Shown one piece after another: positions 42,304 through 50,961 of a DNA stretch of 64,000 nt. The stretch is from WTFY01 sp965214675 (GTDB lineage: Bacteria > Pseudomonadota > Gammaproteobacteria > UBA4575): contig OZ243969.1 of assembly GCA_965214675.1 (NCBI GenBank), forward strand, positions 434,001 to 498,000, read 5' to 3'. Position 1 is the stretch's first letter, and each line of letters opens with the position of its first letter. The notes below the pieces were generated by a model. It saw only the letters and a program-made list of their open reading frames with translations, was not told the origin of the DNA and made no database searches. Made by a program: the position numbers and the translations under genes.

Positions 42304-43920
42304 ATGAACGATGAGAATATTGTTGATGAAGTCGCCAGGAGGCGAACGTTTGCCATCATCTCCCATCCGGATGCCGGCAAGACCACCATTACCGAGAAGT
42401 TGCTGCTGTTCGGTGGTGCGATCCAGCAGGCAGGCACGGTCAAGGGACGCAAGGCGGCCCGCCATGCGATATCGGACTGGATGGAGCTTGAAAAGCAGCG
42501 CGGAATTTCAGTCACCAGCTCGGTCATGCAGTTCGCCTACAACGGCCATGTGGTAAACCTGCTGGATACCCCGGGGCATGCCGATTTCTCCGAGGATACC
42601 TACCGTACCCTGACCGCCGTCGATTCTGTCCTGATGGTGATCGATAATGCCAAGGGGGTCGAGGAACGTACCATCAAGCTGATGGAAGTCTGCCGCTTGC
42701 GCCAGACTCCCATCATCACGTTCATCAACAAGATGGACCGTGATGGACGCGAGCCCATCGAACTTCTCGATGAGGTCGAACGGGTACTGAAAATACAATG
42801 TGCGCCGCTCACCTGGCCGATCGGCATGGGCAAGCATTTCAAGGGCGTCTTCGACCTGTCCAGCGACTCGGTCCATCTCTTCGATGCACAGCACGGCGCC
42901 AAGATCGTGCAGGGCAAGACCATTCAGGGACTGGACAATCCGGAACTGAACGAGGTGCTCGACGAGCAGGTGCAGGAATTGCGGGACGAGGTTGAGCTGG
43001 TGCAGGGTGCAAGCCACGAATTTGACCATCAGGCCTACCTGGACGGCGAGATGACCCCGGTATTTTTCGGCTCCGCCATCAACAATTTCGGTATCGCCGA
43101 ACTGCTGGAGCACTTTGTCAAATTCGCACCGCCTCCGCAGCCGAGGATCGTGAACAGCCCCGGAGCCGCTCCCAGGAACCTGGAGGCAAGAGAGTCGAAA
43201 TTCTCGGGCTTCGTGTTCAAGATCCAGGCCAACATGGACCCCAACCACCGTGACCGGCTGGCCTTCATGCGCGTGTGCTCAGGCAGCTTTTCCCCGGGAA
43301 TGAAGTTACAGCATGTGCGCATGAACCGCGATATCAAGGTGAACGGTGCGCTGGCGTTTGTAGCCTCGAATCGTGAGCAGGTCGAGCGCGCCTATCCCGG
43401 GGATATCATCGGCTTGCACAACCACGGTACGATCCGCATCGGGGATTCGTTCACACAGGGGGAGAAGCTCACCTTCAGCGGTATTCCAAGTTTTGCACCT
43501 GAGCTATTCCGGCGAGCTGTTTTAAAAGATCCTTTGAAAATCAAGGCATTGAGAAAAGGACTTACCCAGCTTTGTGAGGAGGGTGCCACGCAACTGTTTC
43601 AACCACTGATCAATAATGACCTGATACTGGGGGCCGTCGGGGCCTTGCAGTTCGACGTGGTTCAGCACCGTCTTCGCCATGAGTACAATGTCGATTGCCG
43701 TTTCGAAAGCATGAATGTCCAGGCGGCACGCTGGGTGGTGTGCGAAGCCCCTGAAACGCTCCTTGAGTTCAAGACCAAGCTGGCCGCCAACCTGGCGATG
43801 GACCATAGCGGGGATCTCGTCTACATGGCGCCCACCCGAATCAACCTGCAAATTGCCGTGGAGAAATGGTCGGACATTGAATTTCGTGCAACGCGCGAGC
43901 ATGCCGGTGCCATCGACTAG
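42304..43920 (+). CDS. prfC: Peptide chain release factor 3
   Basis: A 538-residue class II release factor that removes RF1/RF2 from the ribosome after termination, using GTP. Domain I motifs: ISHPDAGKTTITEK near residue 20 (P-loop), DTPGHADFSEDTYRTL near 90 and FINKMDRDGREP near 145. Domains II-III follow with KIQANMDPNHRDRLAFMR near 305. The ATG at 42304 follows an in-frame ATG-rich region; 538 residues is the family's length. It precedes cmoA by 37 bp. Confidence 0.97.
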   Translation: MNDENIVDEVARRRTFAIISHPDAGKTTITEKLLLFGGAIQQAGTVKGRKAARHAISDWMELEKQRGISVTSSVMQFAYNGHVVNLLDTPGHADFSEDTYRTLTAVDSVLMVIDNAKGVEERTIKLMEVCRLRQTPIITFINKMDRDGREPIELLDEVERVLKIQCAPLTWPIGMGKHFKGVFDLSSDSVHLFDAQHGAKIVQGKTIQGLDNPELNEVLDEQVQELRDEVELVQGASHEFDHQAYLDGEMTPVFFGSAINNFGIAELLEHFVKFAPPPQPRIVNSPGAAPRNLEARESKFSGFVFKIQANMDPNHRDRLAFMRVCSGSFSPGMKLQHVRMNRDIKVNGALAFVASNREQVERAYPGDIIGLHNHGTIRIGDSFTQGEKLTFSGIPSFAPELFRRAVLKDPLKIKALRKGLTQLCEEGATQLFQPLINNDLILGAVGALQFDVVQHRLRHEYNVDCRFESMNVQAARWVVCEAPETLLEFKTKLAANLAMDHSGDLVYMAPTRINLQIAVEKWSDIEFRATREHAGAID

Positions 43921-43957
43921 CGATACACTCCGCACTCCGAGTCCTGCAGCCATTCTT

Positions 43958-44692
43958 ATGTCCGCCTCGAGAAAAGACCGCATCTATTCGCAAAAGAGCA
44001 CCCGCCCGGGGGATTTCGTCTTCGACGAGACCGTCGCCGAGGTCTTCGAGGACATGATCACACGCTCCGTTCCAGGCTATGAAGCGGTCCATCGGATGGT
44101 GCAGGTCGTGGCCCGAAAATTCGTTGCCGAGGACACCTCGGTGTACGATCTTGGCTGCTCACTGGGGGCGGCATCCTTCCATGTCTGCCAGGCCCTCCCG
44201 CAGGCCCGCATGAACGTCATCGCGATCGACAGCTCCGAGGCCATGATCCGTCAATTGCAGGAAAGGCTCGAGGGGTCGCAGGCGGATGCCCGGATCAAGC
44301 CGGTGTGTGCGGATGTCGCCGAGGTCGATATCCAGAATGCCTCTCTCATCCTGCTGAACTACACCTTGCAGTTCATTGATACGCCAAGGCGCGATTCACT
44401 CATCGAGAAGATGTACACAGGTCTGCGAGGCGATGGCGCCTTGCTGTTGTCAGAAAAAATTGAATACCGGGACCAGGACGAGGATGCCCTGATGCAAGAC
44501 CTGCATGAGAAATTCAAGCAGGGACAGCATTACAGTGCGCTTGAAATCATGCAAAAAAGAGAGGCGCTTGAGAACGTCCTGATCCGAGATACCGACGAGC
44601 AGCACAGGGCGCGTTTGTACCGCGCCGGTTTCTCCCGGGTCTTTGTGCTGATGCAATACCTCAATTTCATCACCTACCTCGCGATCAAGTGA
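43958..44692 (+). CDS. cmoA: Carboxy-S-adenosyl-L-methionine synthase
   Basis: A 244-residue SAM-dependent enzyme making carboxy-SAM from SAM and prephenate. It begins with SRKDRIYSQ, has the SAM-binding VYDLGCSLGAASFH near residue 62, and the LILLNYTLQFI strand near 130. Its product is used by CmoB, whose ATG overlaps the cmoA stop by one base (TGATG), which shows coupled translation. Confidence 0.97.
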   Translation: MSASRKDRIYSQKSTRPGDFVFDETVAEVFEDMITRSVPGYEAVHRMVQVVARKFVAEDTSVYDLGCSLGAASFHVCQALPQARMNVIAIDSSEAMIRQLQERLEGSQADARIKPVCADVAEVDIQNASLILLNYTLQFIDTPRRDSLIEKMYTGLRGDGALLLSEKIEYRDQDEDALMQDLHEKFKQGQHYSALEIMQKREALENVLIRDTDEQHRARLYRAGFSRVFVLMQYLNFITYLAIK

Positions 44693-45672
44693 TGGAAAAA
44701 TTCTCGCGGCTTGGTGCCTCGCTTGAACGTGCCGGGTTCAAGGGCGCCTGCAAGCAACTGCTGGCGCAGGCAGAAAACAGGTACGCACAGCCCAGGCATC
44801 GCCACTTCGATGACTGGCAACGCTGCATCGAGTCGTTGCCTGACATCACCCCGTCGTTCGTCGACCTTGACCGCACCGCACCCGTGATCGGCAGGGTGGC
44901 GGATGGCACCGGTGAGCAAGGCGCCTTGCTCAGGCAAGGCCTGCAGGCCTTGTGTCCCTGGCGCAAGGGGCCGTTTGATGTGTTCGGAATCGACATCGAT
45001 GCGGAATGGCGAAGTGACTGGAAATGGTCGCGCATCGCCCCGCACCTGGGGTCTCTTCAAAACTGCAATGTACTGGATATCGGTTGTGGAAACGGCTATT
45101 ACGCAATGCGCATGCAGGCCCTGGGGGCACGCCTGGTACTGGGCCTTGAACCCACGTGGATCCACGTGTTCCAGTTCTTGGCACTGCACAAGTACCTGCC
45201 GGCACCGCAACGCACCTTTGTCCTGCCTCTGAGGCTCGAGGAAGTGCCCGAGGACCTGTCGGGATTCGACCTCGCGTTTTCGATGGGCGTGCTGTACCAC
45301 TGCAGGGAGCCCCGCGATCACCTCGCACGCGTATTCGGGGTGTTGCAGGCCGGCGGGCGGATGGTGCTGGAGACGCTGATCATCGAGGACCAGGGGGCCG
45401 AGGCCCTGGTTCCCATGGAGCGCTATGCCAACATGAAGAACGTCTGGGTGATCCCGAGTTACACCCTCCTTGAGGCCTGGCTGGTGGAAGCCGGTTTCGT
45501 GCAGGTCCGGTTACTGGATCAATCCCGCACGACCGTCCAGGAACAGCGCCCTACGGATTGGATGGGCGGGCATTCCCTGGTGCATGCGCTGGACCCGAAT
45601 CACTCCGGGCTGACCATCGAGGGGTATCCGGCCCCGTTGCGGGCCTGCATCGTTGCAGAAAAACCCGCCTGA
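44692..45672 (+). CDS. cmoB: tRNA U34 carboxymethyltransferase
   Basis: A 326-residue enzyme that transfers the carboxymethyl group from carboxy-SAM to 5-hydroxyuridine at tRNA wobble position 34, making cmo5U. The methyltransferase fold appears around residue 120: CNVLDIGCGNGYYAMRMQALG, followed by VLYHCREPRDHLA near 205. The C-terminal part has NVWVIPSYTLLEAWL. The start ATG overlaps cmoA. CmoA-CmoB as a pair is the usual gammaproteobacterial arrangement. Confidence 0.97.
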   Translation: MEKFSRLGASLERAGFKGACKQLLAQAENRYAQPRHRHFDDWQRCIESLPDITPSFVDLDRTAPVIGRVADGTGEQGALLRQGLQALCPWRKGPFDVFGIDIDAEWRSDWKWSRIAPHLGSLQNCNVLDIGCGNGYYAMRMQALGARLVLGLEPTWIHVFQFLALHKYLPAPQRTFVLPLRLEEVPEDLSGFDLAFSMGVLYHCREPRDHLARVFGVLQAGGRMVLETLIIEDQGAEALVPMERYANMKNVWVIPSYTLLEAWLVEAGFVQVRLLDQSRTTVQEQRPTDWMGGHSLVHALDPNHSGLTIEGYPAPLRACIVAEKPA

Positions 45673-45680
45673 TGTTCGAT

Positions 45681-45694
45681 ACCCGGTACCGGGT
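45681..45694. terminator. Palindrome between convergent cmoB and fdxA
   Basis: ACCCGGTACCGGGT is a perfect 14-bp palindrome in the 27-bp gap between the converging genes. It could fold as a bidirectional stop (5-bp stem, 4-nt loop), though no U-tract follows. Confidence 0.35.
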
Positions 45695-45699
45695 GGGGG

Positions 45700-46023
45700 T
45701 TACTCCTCCAGGTACTGGCGCTTGTCCGCTACCGTCTCCCACTGACCGGCATCCTCCGGGGCTGCAATGGCGGTGGTCAGTACCGGCCACTTCAGGGACA
45801 GCTGCTCATTCAGGGCCAGAAATTCCAGCTGCGATTCCGGGAGGTCGTCTTCGCTGAGGATGGCATTGACCGGACACTCCGTTTCGCACATGGCGCAATC
45901 GATGCAGTCTTCGGGATCAATGACCAGCATATTGGGGCCCTCATGGAAGCAGTCGACCGGACACACTTCCACGCAGTCCGTGTACTTGCACTTGATGCAG
46001 GATTCTGTGACTACGAATGTCAT
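45700..46023 (-). CDS. fdxA: Ferredoxin FdxA (7Fe-8S type)
   Basis: A 107-residue FdxA ferredoxin. It has the first Cys set in TESCIKCKYTDCVEVCPVD and the second in DCIDCAMCETECPVNAI, consistent with a 3Fe-4S plus a 4Fe-4S cluster, and a C-terminal extension typical of Azotobacter-type FdxA. It is an electron carrier, partner unknown. It lies beside mutS on the same strand, about 105 bp downstream. Confidence 0.94.
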   Translation of the reverse strand: MTFVVTESCIKCKYTDCVEVCPVDCFHEGPNMLVIDPEDCIDCAMCETECPVNAILSEDDLPESQLEFLALNEQLSLKWPVLTTAIAAPEDAGQWETVADKRQYLEE

Positions 46024-46128
46024 GGGATCGGGAACGGTTGAATACAGTGCCGAGGCCTAATGATAGCAAATCCGGATAGGCTCAAGTAGTTCCCCTGCAA
46101 GGTGAGCGGTCACGGTGTGGCTGTTCGT

Positions 46129-48696
46129 TCATGAACGTTCGCGCTCCAGGTGCTTGAGCTTGTAGAGCACCTCCAGGGCATCCCTGGGGCTCAGTTCATC
46201 CGGGTCCACGCTTTGCAGGTATTCGATCATCGGGTGGTTCAGGCGATCTTCGAGTTTGAGTCCAAGTTGCGGGGTCAATGCCGGCCGGGCAGAATTTTCC
46301 GGCGCATGCTCGAGTTGTCTGAGCTTGAGCCTGGCACTGGCAATGACCGACTTCGGGATGCCGGCCAGCTGGGCCACCTGCAGCCCGTAACTCTGGTTGG
46401 CCGGACCCTCCTTGACGGCATGCAGGAAGATGATCTGGTCCCCATGCTCCACCGCATCGATGTGGACATTGCAGATGTTCTCATGATGCTCGGGCAGTTG
46501 CGTGAGTTCGAAGTAATGGGTGGCGAACAGGCTATAGGAATGGTTGACCGTGCTGAGGTGCTCGGCACAGGACCAGGCCAGTGAAAGTCCGTCATAGGTG
46601 CTCGTACCGCGCCCGATCTCGTCCATGAGCACCAGGCTGGAATCGGTCGCGTTATTGAGGATATTGGCTGCTTCCGTCATTTCAACCATGAAGGTGGAGT
46701 AGCCGGCACTGAGATCGTCGGAGGCGCCAATGCGCGTGTAGATCGCCTCCAGCGGACCCAGGGTGGCTGACTCGGCCGGCACGTAGCTGCCCGTATAGGC
46801 GAGCCAGCTGATCAGTGCGATCTGGCGCATGTAGGTTGATTTCCCGCCCATGTTCGGGCCCGTAATGATGAGCATCTTGCGCGTGGCATCCAGGCGGGCG
46901 TCATTGGCCGTGAAGGGGCCTTTCTGGACCTGCTCGATGACAGGGTGCCTTCCTTGCCGGATGTCGATGCAGTGGTTATCGGTAAACTGTGGTCGCACGT
47001 AGTTCAGGGACTGGGCCCGTTCTGCTAAGGTCACCAGCACATCCAGTTGCGATAGCCCCCGTGCACAGTCCCGCAGGGTGTCCAGTTCCTCGATCAGTGC
47101 ATCCAGGAGTTGCTCGTACAGGTATTTTTCCCGCTTCAGCGCACGCTCCCTTGAACTCAGCACTTCATCCTCGAATTGTTTCAGCTCGCTGGTGATGTAG
47201 CGCTCGGTGTTCTTCAGGGTCTGCCTTCGCGTGTAATGCTCGGGCACCTGGCCGGTATGCATACGTGAGACTTCGATGTAGTAGCCATGCACCCGGTTGT
47301 AGGCGACTTTCAGCGATGCGATGCGGGTGTCCAGTTTCTCGCGTTGTTCCAGGTCCAGCAGGAACTGGCTGGCATCGGTGTACAGACTGCGCAACGCGTC
47401 CAGCTCCTCGTCGTACCCAGGACGGATGACACCGCCCTCCCGGATCAACGCCGGCGGGTCATCGGTCAGGCTGCGCCCCAGGAGGGAGGTCAGTGCCTCC
47501 AGCCCATCGAGCAGGTCCGAGCATTCTTGCAGCAGGGGCTCGTTATAGTGCGCGATGGCGTTTCGAATACCGGGGGCCACCGCCAGGGTGCCTCGCAAGG
47601 CATCGAGATCCCGCGGCTGTGCTGTGCGCAATGCGATTCGGCTGCGTATGCGCTCGATATCACTGACCTCGCCCAGCTTCTCCTGCAGGGACTCGAATTC
47701 GTTGTGCTCGATCAGCTGTGCGATGGCCGCGTGGCGCTTTTGCAACACATCCCGGTTGCGGGTCGGCTGGCATAACCAGGTACGCAGGTAGCGAGCACCC
47801 ATGGTCGATACGCTGCGGTCCAGCACACCGACCAGGCTGTGCGATTTTTGTCCCCTCGTGGATTGCTCGATCTCCAGGTTGATCCTCGATACGCTGTCGA
47901 TCTGCAGGTACTCATCGTTCTGGTACAGCCGCAGTCCGTCGAGATGGGGCAGGGCGGATTTTTGCGTATCCTTGACGTACTGGAGCAGGGCACCTGCAGC
48001 GCCGATGGCGAGCGGCTGGTCCTTGCATCCGTAGCCGCCAAGATCATGCACCCCGAACTGCTTGCACAAGGCAATGACCGCACTCTCGGTTTCGAAGTGC
48101 CAGACCGGCAGGTGCTTGCGTGCAATACCGTTTTTAAGTTCCAGACCGGCATCTTCAGGTAACAGGACTTCGGCGGGTTGTATGCGCTCGATCTCGCCGG
48201 CAAGCTGCATCCTGCTGGCGCAGGTCTGTACGATGAACGTGCCAGTACTAAGGTCAAGGTAAGCCAGACCGGCTGCGTCCTCACCCGGGCACACGGCCAG
48301 CAGGTAATTTTCCCGGTTGTGCTCGAGCAATTGGCTTTCGGTCACCGTGCCGGGTGTGATGATGCGGGTTACCTTGCGCTCCACCAGGCCCTTGCTGTCG
48401 GCCGGGTCGCCGATCTGGTCACAGATCACGACCGACTCGCCGCGGCGCAGCAGTTTGATCAGGTAGTTTTCAACAGCATGCACGGGCACACCGGCCATCG
48501 GAAGCTCATTGGCGGTATTCTTGTTGCGCGAGGTCAGGGTCAGGTCCAGCAGCTTCGCGGCATGCCGGGCGTCCTCGAAAAACAGCTCGAAGAAATCCCC
48601 CATCCGATAGAACAGCAACATGTCCGGGTACTCGGCCTTGATGCGCAGGTACTGCTGCATCATGGGGGTGTGTTTCACGGGGGAGCGTGCGATCAT
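46129..48696 (-). CDS. mutS: DNA mismatch repair protein MutS
   Basis: An 855-residue mismatch sensor. The mismatch-binding Phe-x-Glu is in YRMGDFFELFFEDA near residue 35, the lever and clamp domains occupy about 250-560, Walker A is GPNMGGKSTYMRQ near 617, and VLMDEIGRGTSTYDG near 690 is Walker B with the dimer signature. The C-terminal end KLKHLERERS is a little short but intact. It recruits MutL after mismatch recognition. Confidence 0.97.
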   Translation of the reverse strand: MIARSPVKHTPMMQQYLRIKAEYPDMLLFYRMGDFFELFFEDARHAAKLLDLTLTSRNKNTANELPMAGVPVHAVENYLIKLLRRGESVVICDQIGDPADSKGLVERKVTRIITPGTVTESQLLEHNRENYLLAVCPGEDAAGLAYLDLSTGTFIVQTCASRMQLAGEIERIQPAEVLLPEDAGLELKNGIARKHLPVWHFETESAVIALCKQFGVHDLGGYGCKDQPLAIGAAGALLQYVKDTQKSALPHLDGLRLYQNDEYLQIDSVSRINLEIEQSTRGQKSHSLVGVLDRSVSTMGARYLRTWLCQPTRNRDVLQKRHAAIAQLIEHNEFESLQEKLGEVSDIERIRSRIALRTAQPRDLDALRGTLAVAPGIRNAIAHYNEPLLQECSDLLDGLEALTSLLGRSLTDDPPALIREGGVIRPGYDEELDALRSLYTDASQFLLDLEQREKLDTRIASLKVAYNRVHGYYIEVSRMHTGQVPEHYTRRQTLKNTERYITSELKQFEDEVLSSRERALKREKYLYEQLLDALIEELDTLRDCARGLSQLDVLVTLAERAQSLNYVRPQFTDNHCIDIRQGRHPVIEQVQKGPFTANDARLDATRKMLIITGPNMGGKSTYMRQIALISWLAYTGSYVPAESATLGPLEAIYTRIGASDDLSAGYSTFMVEMTEAANILNNATDSSLVLMDEIGRGTSTYDGLSLAWSCAEHLSTVNHSYSLFATHYFELTQLPEHHENICNVHIDAVEHGDQIIFLHAVKEGPANQSYGLQVAQLAGIPKSVIASARLKLRQLEHAPENSARPALTPQLGLKLEDRLNHPMIEYLQSVDPDELSPRDALEVLYKLKHLERERS

Positions 48697-48745
48697 GATA
48701 AAAGTCTAACCAAGAATAAACCATTAGACAGCATAATATGTCCTG

Positions 48746-49246
48746 ATGAGTGAAACAGCCCCGCCCGAGGTCCGAGCCCTGCTGCAGGCGTTCGCAAAAC
48801 AGATGACCGAACGTGGACTGCGACTGGCTACCGCAGAATCCTGCACGGGTGGCCTGCTTGCAAAGTGGATGACCACGCTGCCGGGCAGTTCGGACTGGTT
48901 TGAATGCGGCGCCATTACCTACAGCAACCCCTCCAAGATCAACCTGCTCCAGGTGTCATCGCAGGTCCTGGAAAGCCATGGTGCGGTCAGTGCGCAGGTG
49001 GCAGAGCAGATGGCAACGGGTGCGCTGGGCCTCAGTGGTGTGGATGTCGCCGCCTCGGTGACCGGGATTGCAGGACCCGGTGGCGGACGTGCGGGCAAGC
49101 CCGTGGGTACGGTCTACCTTTCCGTGGCCCGGCGTGATCGGCCCGTGGTCACGGCACACCGAATCTTCAAGGGGGACCGTGATGCCATCCGGGAGCAAAG
49201 TGCGCGCCTTGCACTTGAACTGCTGATGGAGCATGTTCGCGACTGA
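48746..49246 (+). CDS. pncC: Nicotinamide-nucleotide amidohydrolase (CinA C-terminal family)
   Basis: A 166-residue PncC that turns nicotinamide mononucleotide into nicotinate mononucleotide and ammonia. The signature is ATAESCTGGLLAKWMT near residue 32 and SVTGIAGPGGGRAGKPVG near residue 105. It is the stand-alone form without the N-terminal CinA domain. It sits between mutS and recA, the common cinA-recA arrangement in this class. Confidence 0.94.
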   Translation: MSETAPPEVRALLQAFAKQMTERGLRLATAESCTGGLLAKWMTTLPGSSDWFECGAITYSNPSKINLLQVSSQVLESHGAVSAQVAEQMATGALGLSGVDVAASVTGIAGPGGGRAGKPVGTVYLSVARRDRPVVTAHRIFKGDRDAIREQSARLALELLMEHVRD

Positions 49247-49419
49247 TGGCCAGCCCGTGTCCTGGGGCGTACATGAAGTTTCACAGGCGAAGGCATCCCG
49301 GTATGATAAGGTGCAATGCAATAGATGCACGCAGGACAGGGTGGAAAATCACCCGACATTCGCACAGCAATTCCGGGCAACTTGAGCAACAGGTTTTTAT
49401 TTGAAATCAGAGGTGAGTA

Positions 49420-50469
49420 GTGGACGAAAATCGTAAGAAGGCACTTGATGCGGCACTGGGTCAGATCGAGAGACAATTTGGCAAGGGCACGGTCATGCGC
49501 CTTGGAGACTCGTCTGCTGCGCGCGACATCGACGTGATTTCGACCGGTTCACTGGCCCTCGATGCGGCACTGGGTATCGGTGGCCTGCCCAAGGGCAGGG
49601 TCACTGAAATCTATGGCCCGGAGTCATCGGGCAAAACGACACTGACACTGCAGGTGGTCGCCGAATGCCAGAAACAGGGCGGCATTGCTGCCTTCGTCGA
49701 CGCCGAGCATGCCCTGGACCCGGTGTATGCGGAAAAAATCGGCGTCAACGTGGAGGACCTGCTGATCTCGCAACCCGATACCGGGGAGCAGGCACTTGAA
49801 ATCACCGACATGCTGGTGCGTTCCGGTGCGGTCAGCATCGTCGTGGTCGATTCGGTCGCCGCACTGACCCCGCGCGCCGAGATCGAGGGCGACATGGGAG
49901 ATTCACACATGGGCTTGCAGGCCCGACTCATGTCACAGGCCTTGCGCAAGCTGACCGGCAATATCAAGCGTTCCAACACCATGGTTATCTTCATCAACCA
50001 GATTCGAATGAAGCTCGGGGTCATGTTTGGCAATCCTGAAACCACGACTGGGGGCAACGCGCTTAAGTTCTATGCCTCGGTGCGCCTTGACATTCGGCGC
50101 ATCGGTGCGATCAAGCAAGGCGATGAAATTCTCGGTAACGAGACCCGGGTCAAGGTTGTCAAGAACAAACTGGCACCGCCGTTCAAGAAGGCGGAATTCG
50201 AGATTCTGTACGGCGAGGGCATCTCGCGCATGGGTGAGCTCATTGACATGGGCGTGCAGCATGACATCGTCGACAAGGCGGGGGCATGGTACAGCTACAA
50301 CGGAGAGCGCATCGGCCAGGGCAAGGAAAATTCACGCGCCTGGCTGAAAGAGCATCCGGAGGTTGCAAGCGAGATTGAAACCAGCCTGCGGGAGAAACTG
50401 ATGCCGCATGCCGGCACCGTACATCCGGAATCAGAAGAAGCGGAAGAGGCCGAATCCACTGAAGCCTGA
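49420..50469 (+). CDS. recA: Recombinase RecA
   Basis: A 349-residue DNA recombinase and LexA coprotease. It begins with GTG, has an N-terminal KKALDAALGQIERQFGKG, the Walker A EIYGPESSGKTTL near residue 65, and the L2-loop and MAW-like motif region near 195-215 (NTMVIFINQIRMKLG, MFGNPETTTGG). The acidic C-terminal tail (EEAEEAEST) is typical. No LexA box was identified with confidence in the 170-bp upstream region. Confidence 0.98.
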   Translation: MDENRKKALDAALGQIERQFGKGTVMRLGDSSAARDIDVISTGSLALDAALGIGGLPKGRVTEIYGPESSGKTTLTLQVVAECQKQGGIAAFVDAEHALDPVYAEKIGVNVEDLLISQPDTGEQALEITDMLVRSGAVSIVVVDSVAALTPRAEIEGDMGDSHMGLQARLMSQALRKLTGNIKRSNTMVIFINQIRMKLGVMFGNPETTTGGNALKFYASVRLDIRRIGAIKQGDEILGNETRVKVVKNKLAPPFKKAEFEILYGEGISRMGELIDMGVQHDIVDKAGAWYSYNGERIGQGKENSRAWLKEHPEVASEIETSLREKLMPHAGTVHPESEEAEEAESTEA

Positions 50470-50935
50470 GCGCTCCATACGTAACACGGCACTGGCACTG
50501 CTGGCAAGACGGGAGCACACACGCCTCGAGCTTGCAGGGAAACTCAAAGCCCGGGAATTCCTGACCACTGAAATCGAAGTCCTGCTGGATGACCTGCAGC
50601 GGGAAGGCCTGCAAAGTGATGCGCGCTTTGTCGAGAGCTATGTCTATTCACGCACCCGCCGCGGCTTCGGGCCCTTGCGTATCCGCCAGGAATTGCAGGC
50701 ACGCGGAGTCGCCGAATCCCTGGTGAGTTCACACATGGACTTCAACGACCCGCGGTGGCGGCAGCTGGCCTGCCAGGAGTATGAAAAAAAGTTCGGGGAC
50801 ACCATGGCAGGAAGTGCGAAAGAGCGGGCAAGGCGTATGCGCTACCTGCAAAACCGCGGCTTCACCAGTGATATAATCCGCCAGACCTTGGCCTCATTTT
50901 CGAGGACTGAAACAGCGTCCGGCGCTGGATCATAG
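50408..50935 (+). CDS. recX: Regulatory protein RecX
   Basis: A RecX-type protein that inhibits RecA filament growth. Helical three-repeat core from about residue 23: RNTALALLARREHTRLELAG, LLDDLQREGLQSDARFVESY, RTRRGFGPLRIRQEL. The core begins just after the recA stop. The only conventional start in frame is the ATG at 50408, which would overlap the recA coding end by 62 bp; a non-standard start nearer 50469 cannot be excluded. The recA-recX order is standard. Confidence 0.88.
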   Translation: MPAPYIRNQKKRKRPNPLKPERSIRNTALALLARREHTRLELAGKLKAREFLTTEIEVLLDDLQREGLQSDARFVESYVYSRTRRGFGPLRIRQELQARGVAESLVSSHMDFNDPRWRQLACQEYEKKFGDTMAGSAKERARRMRYLQNRGFTSDIIRQTLASFSRTETASGAGS

Positions 50936-50961
50936 GAGCGACTCTACAAGGCAGGGGGGTC

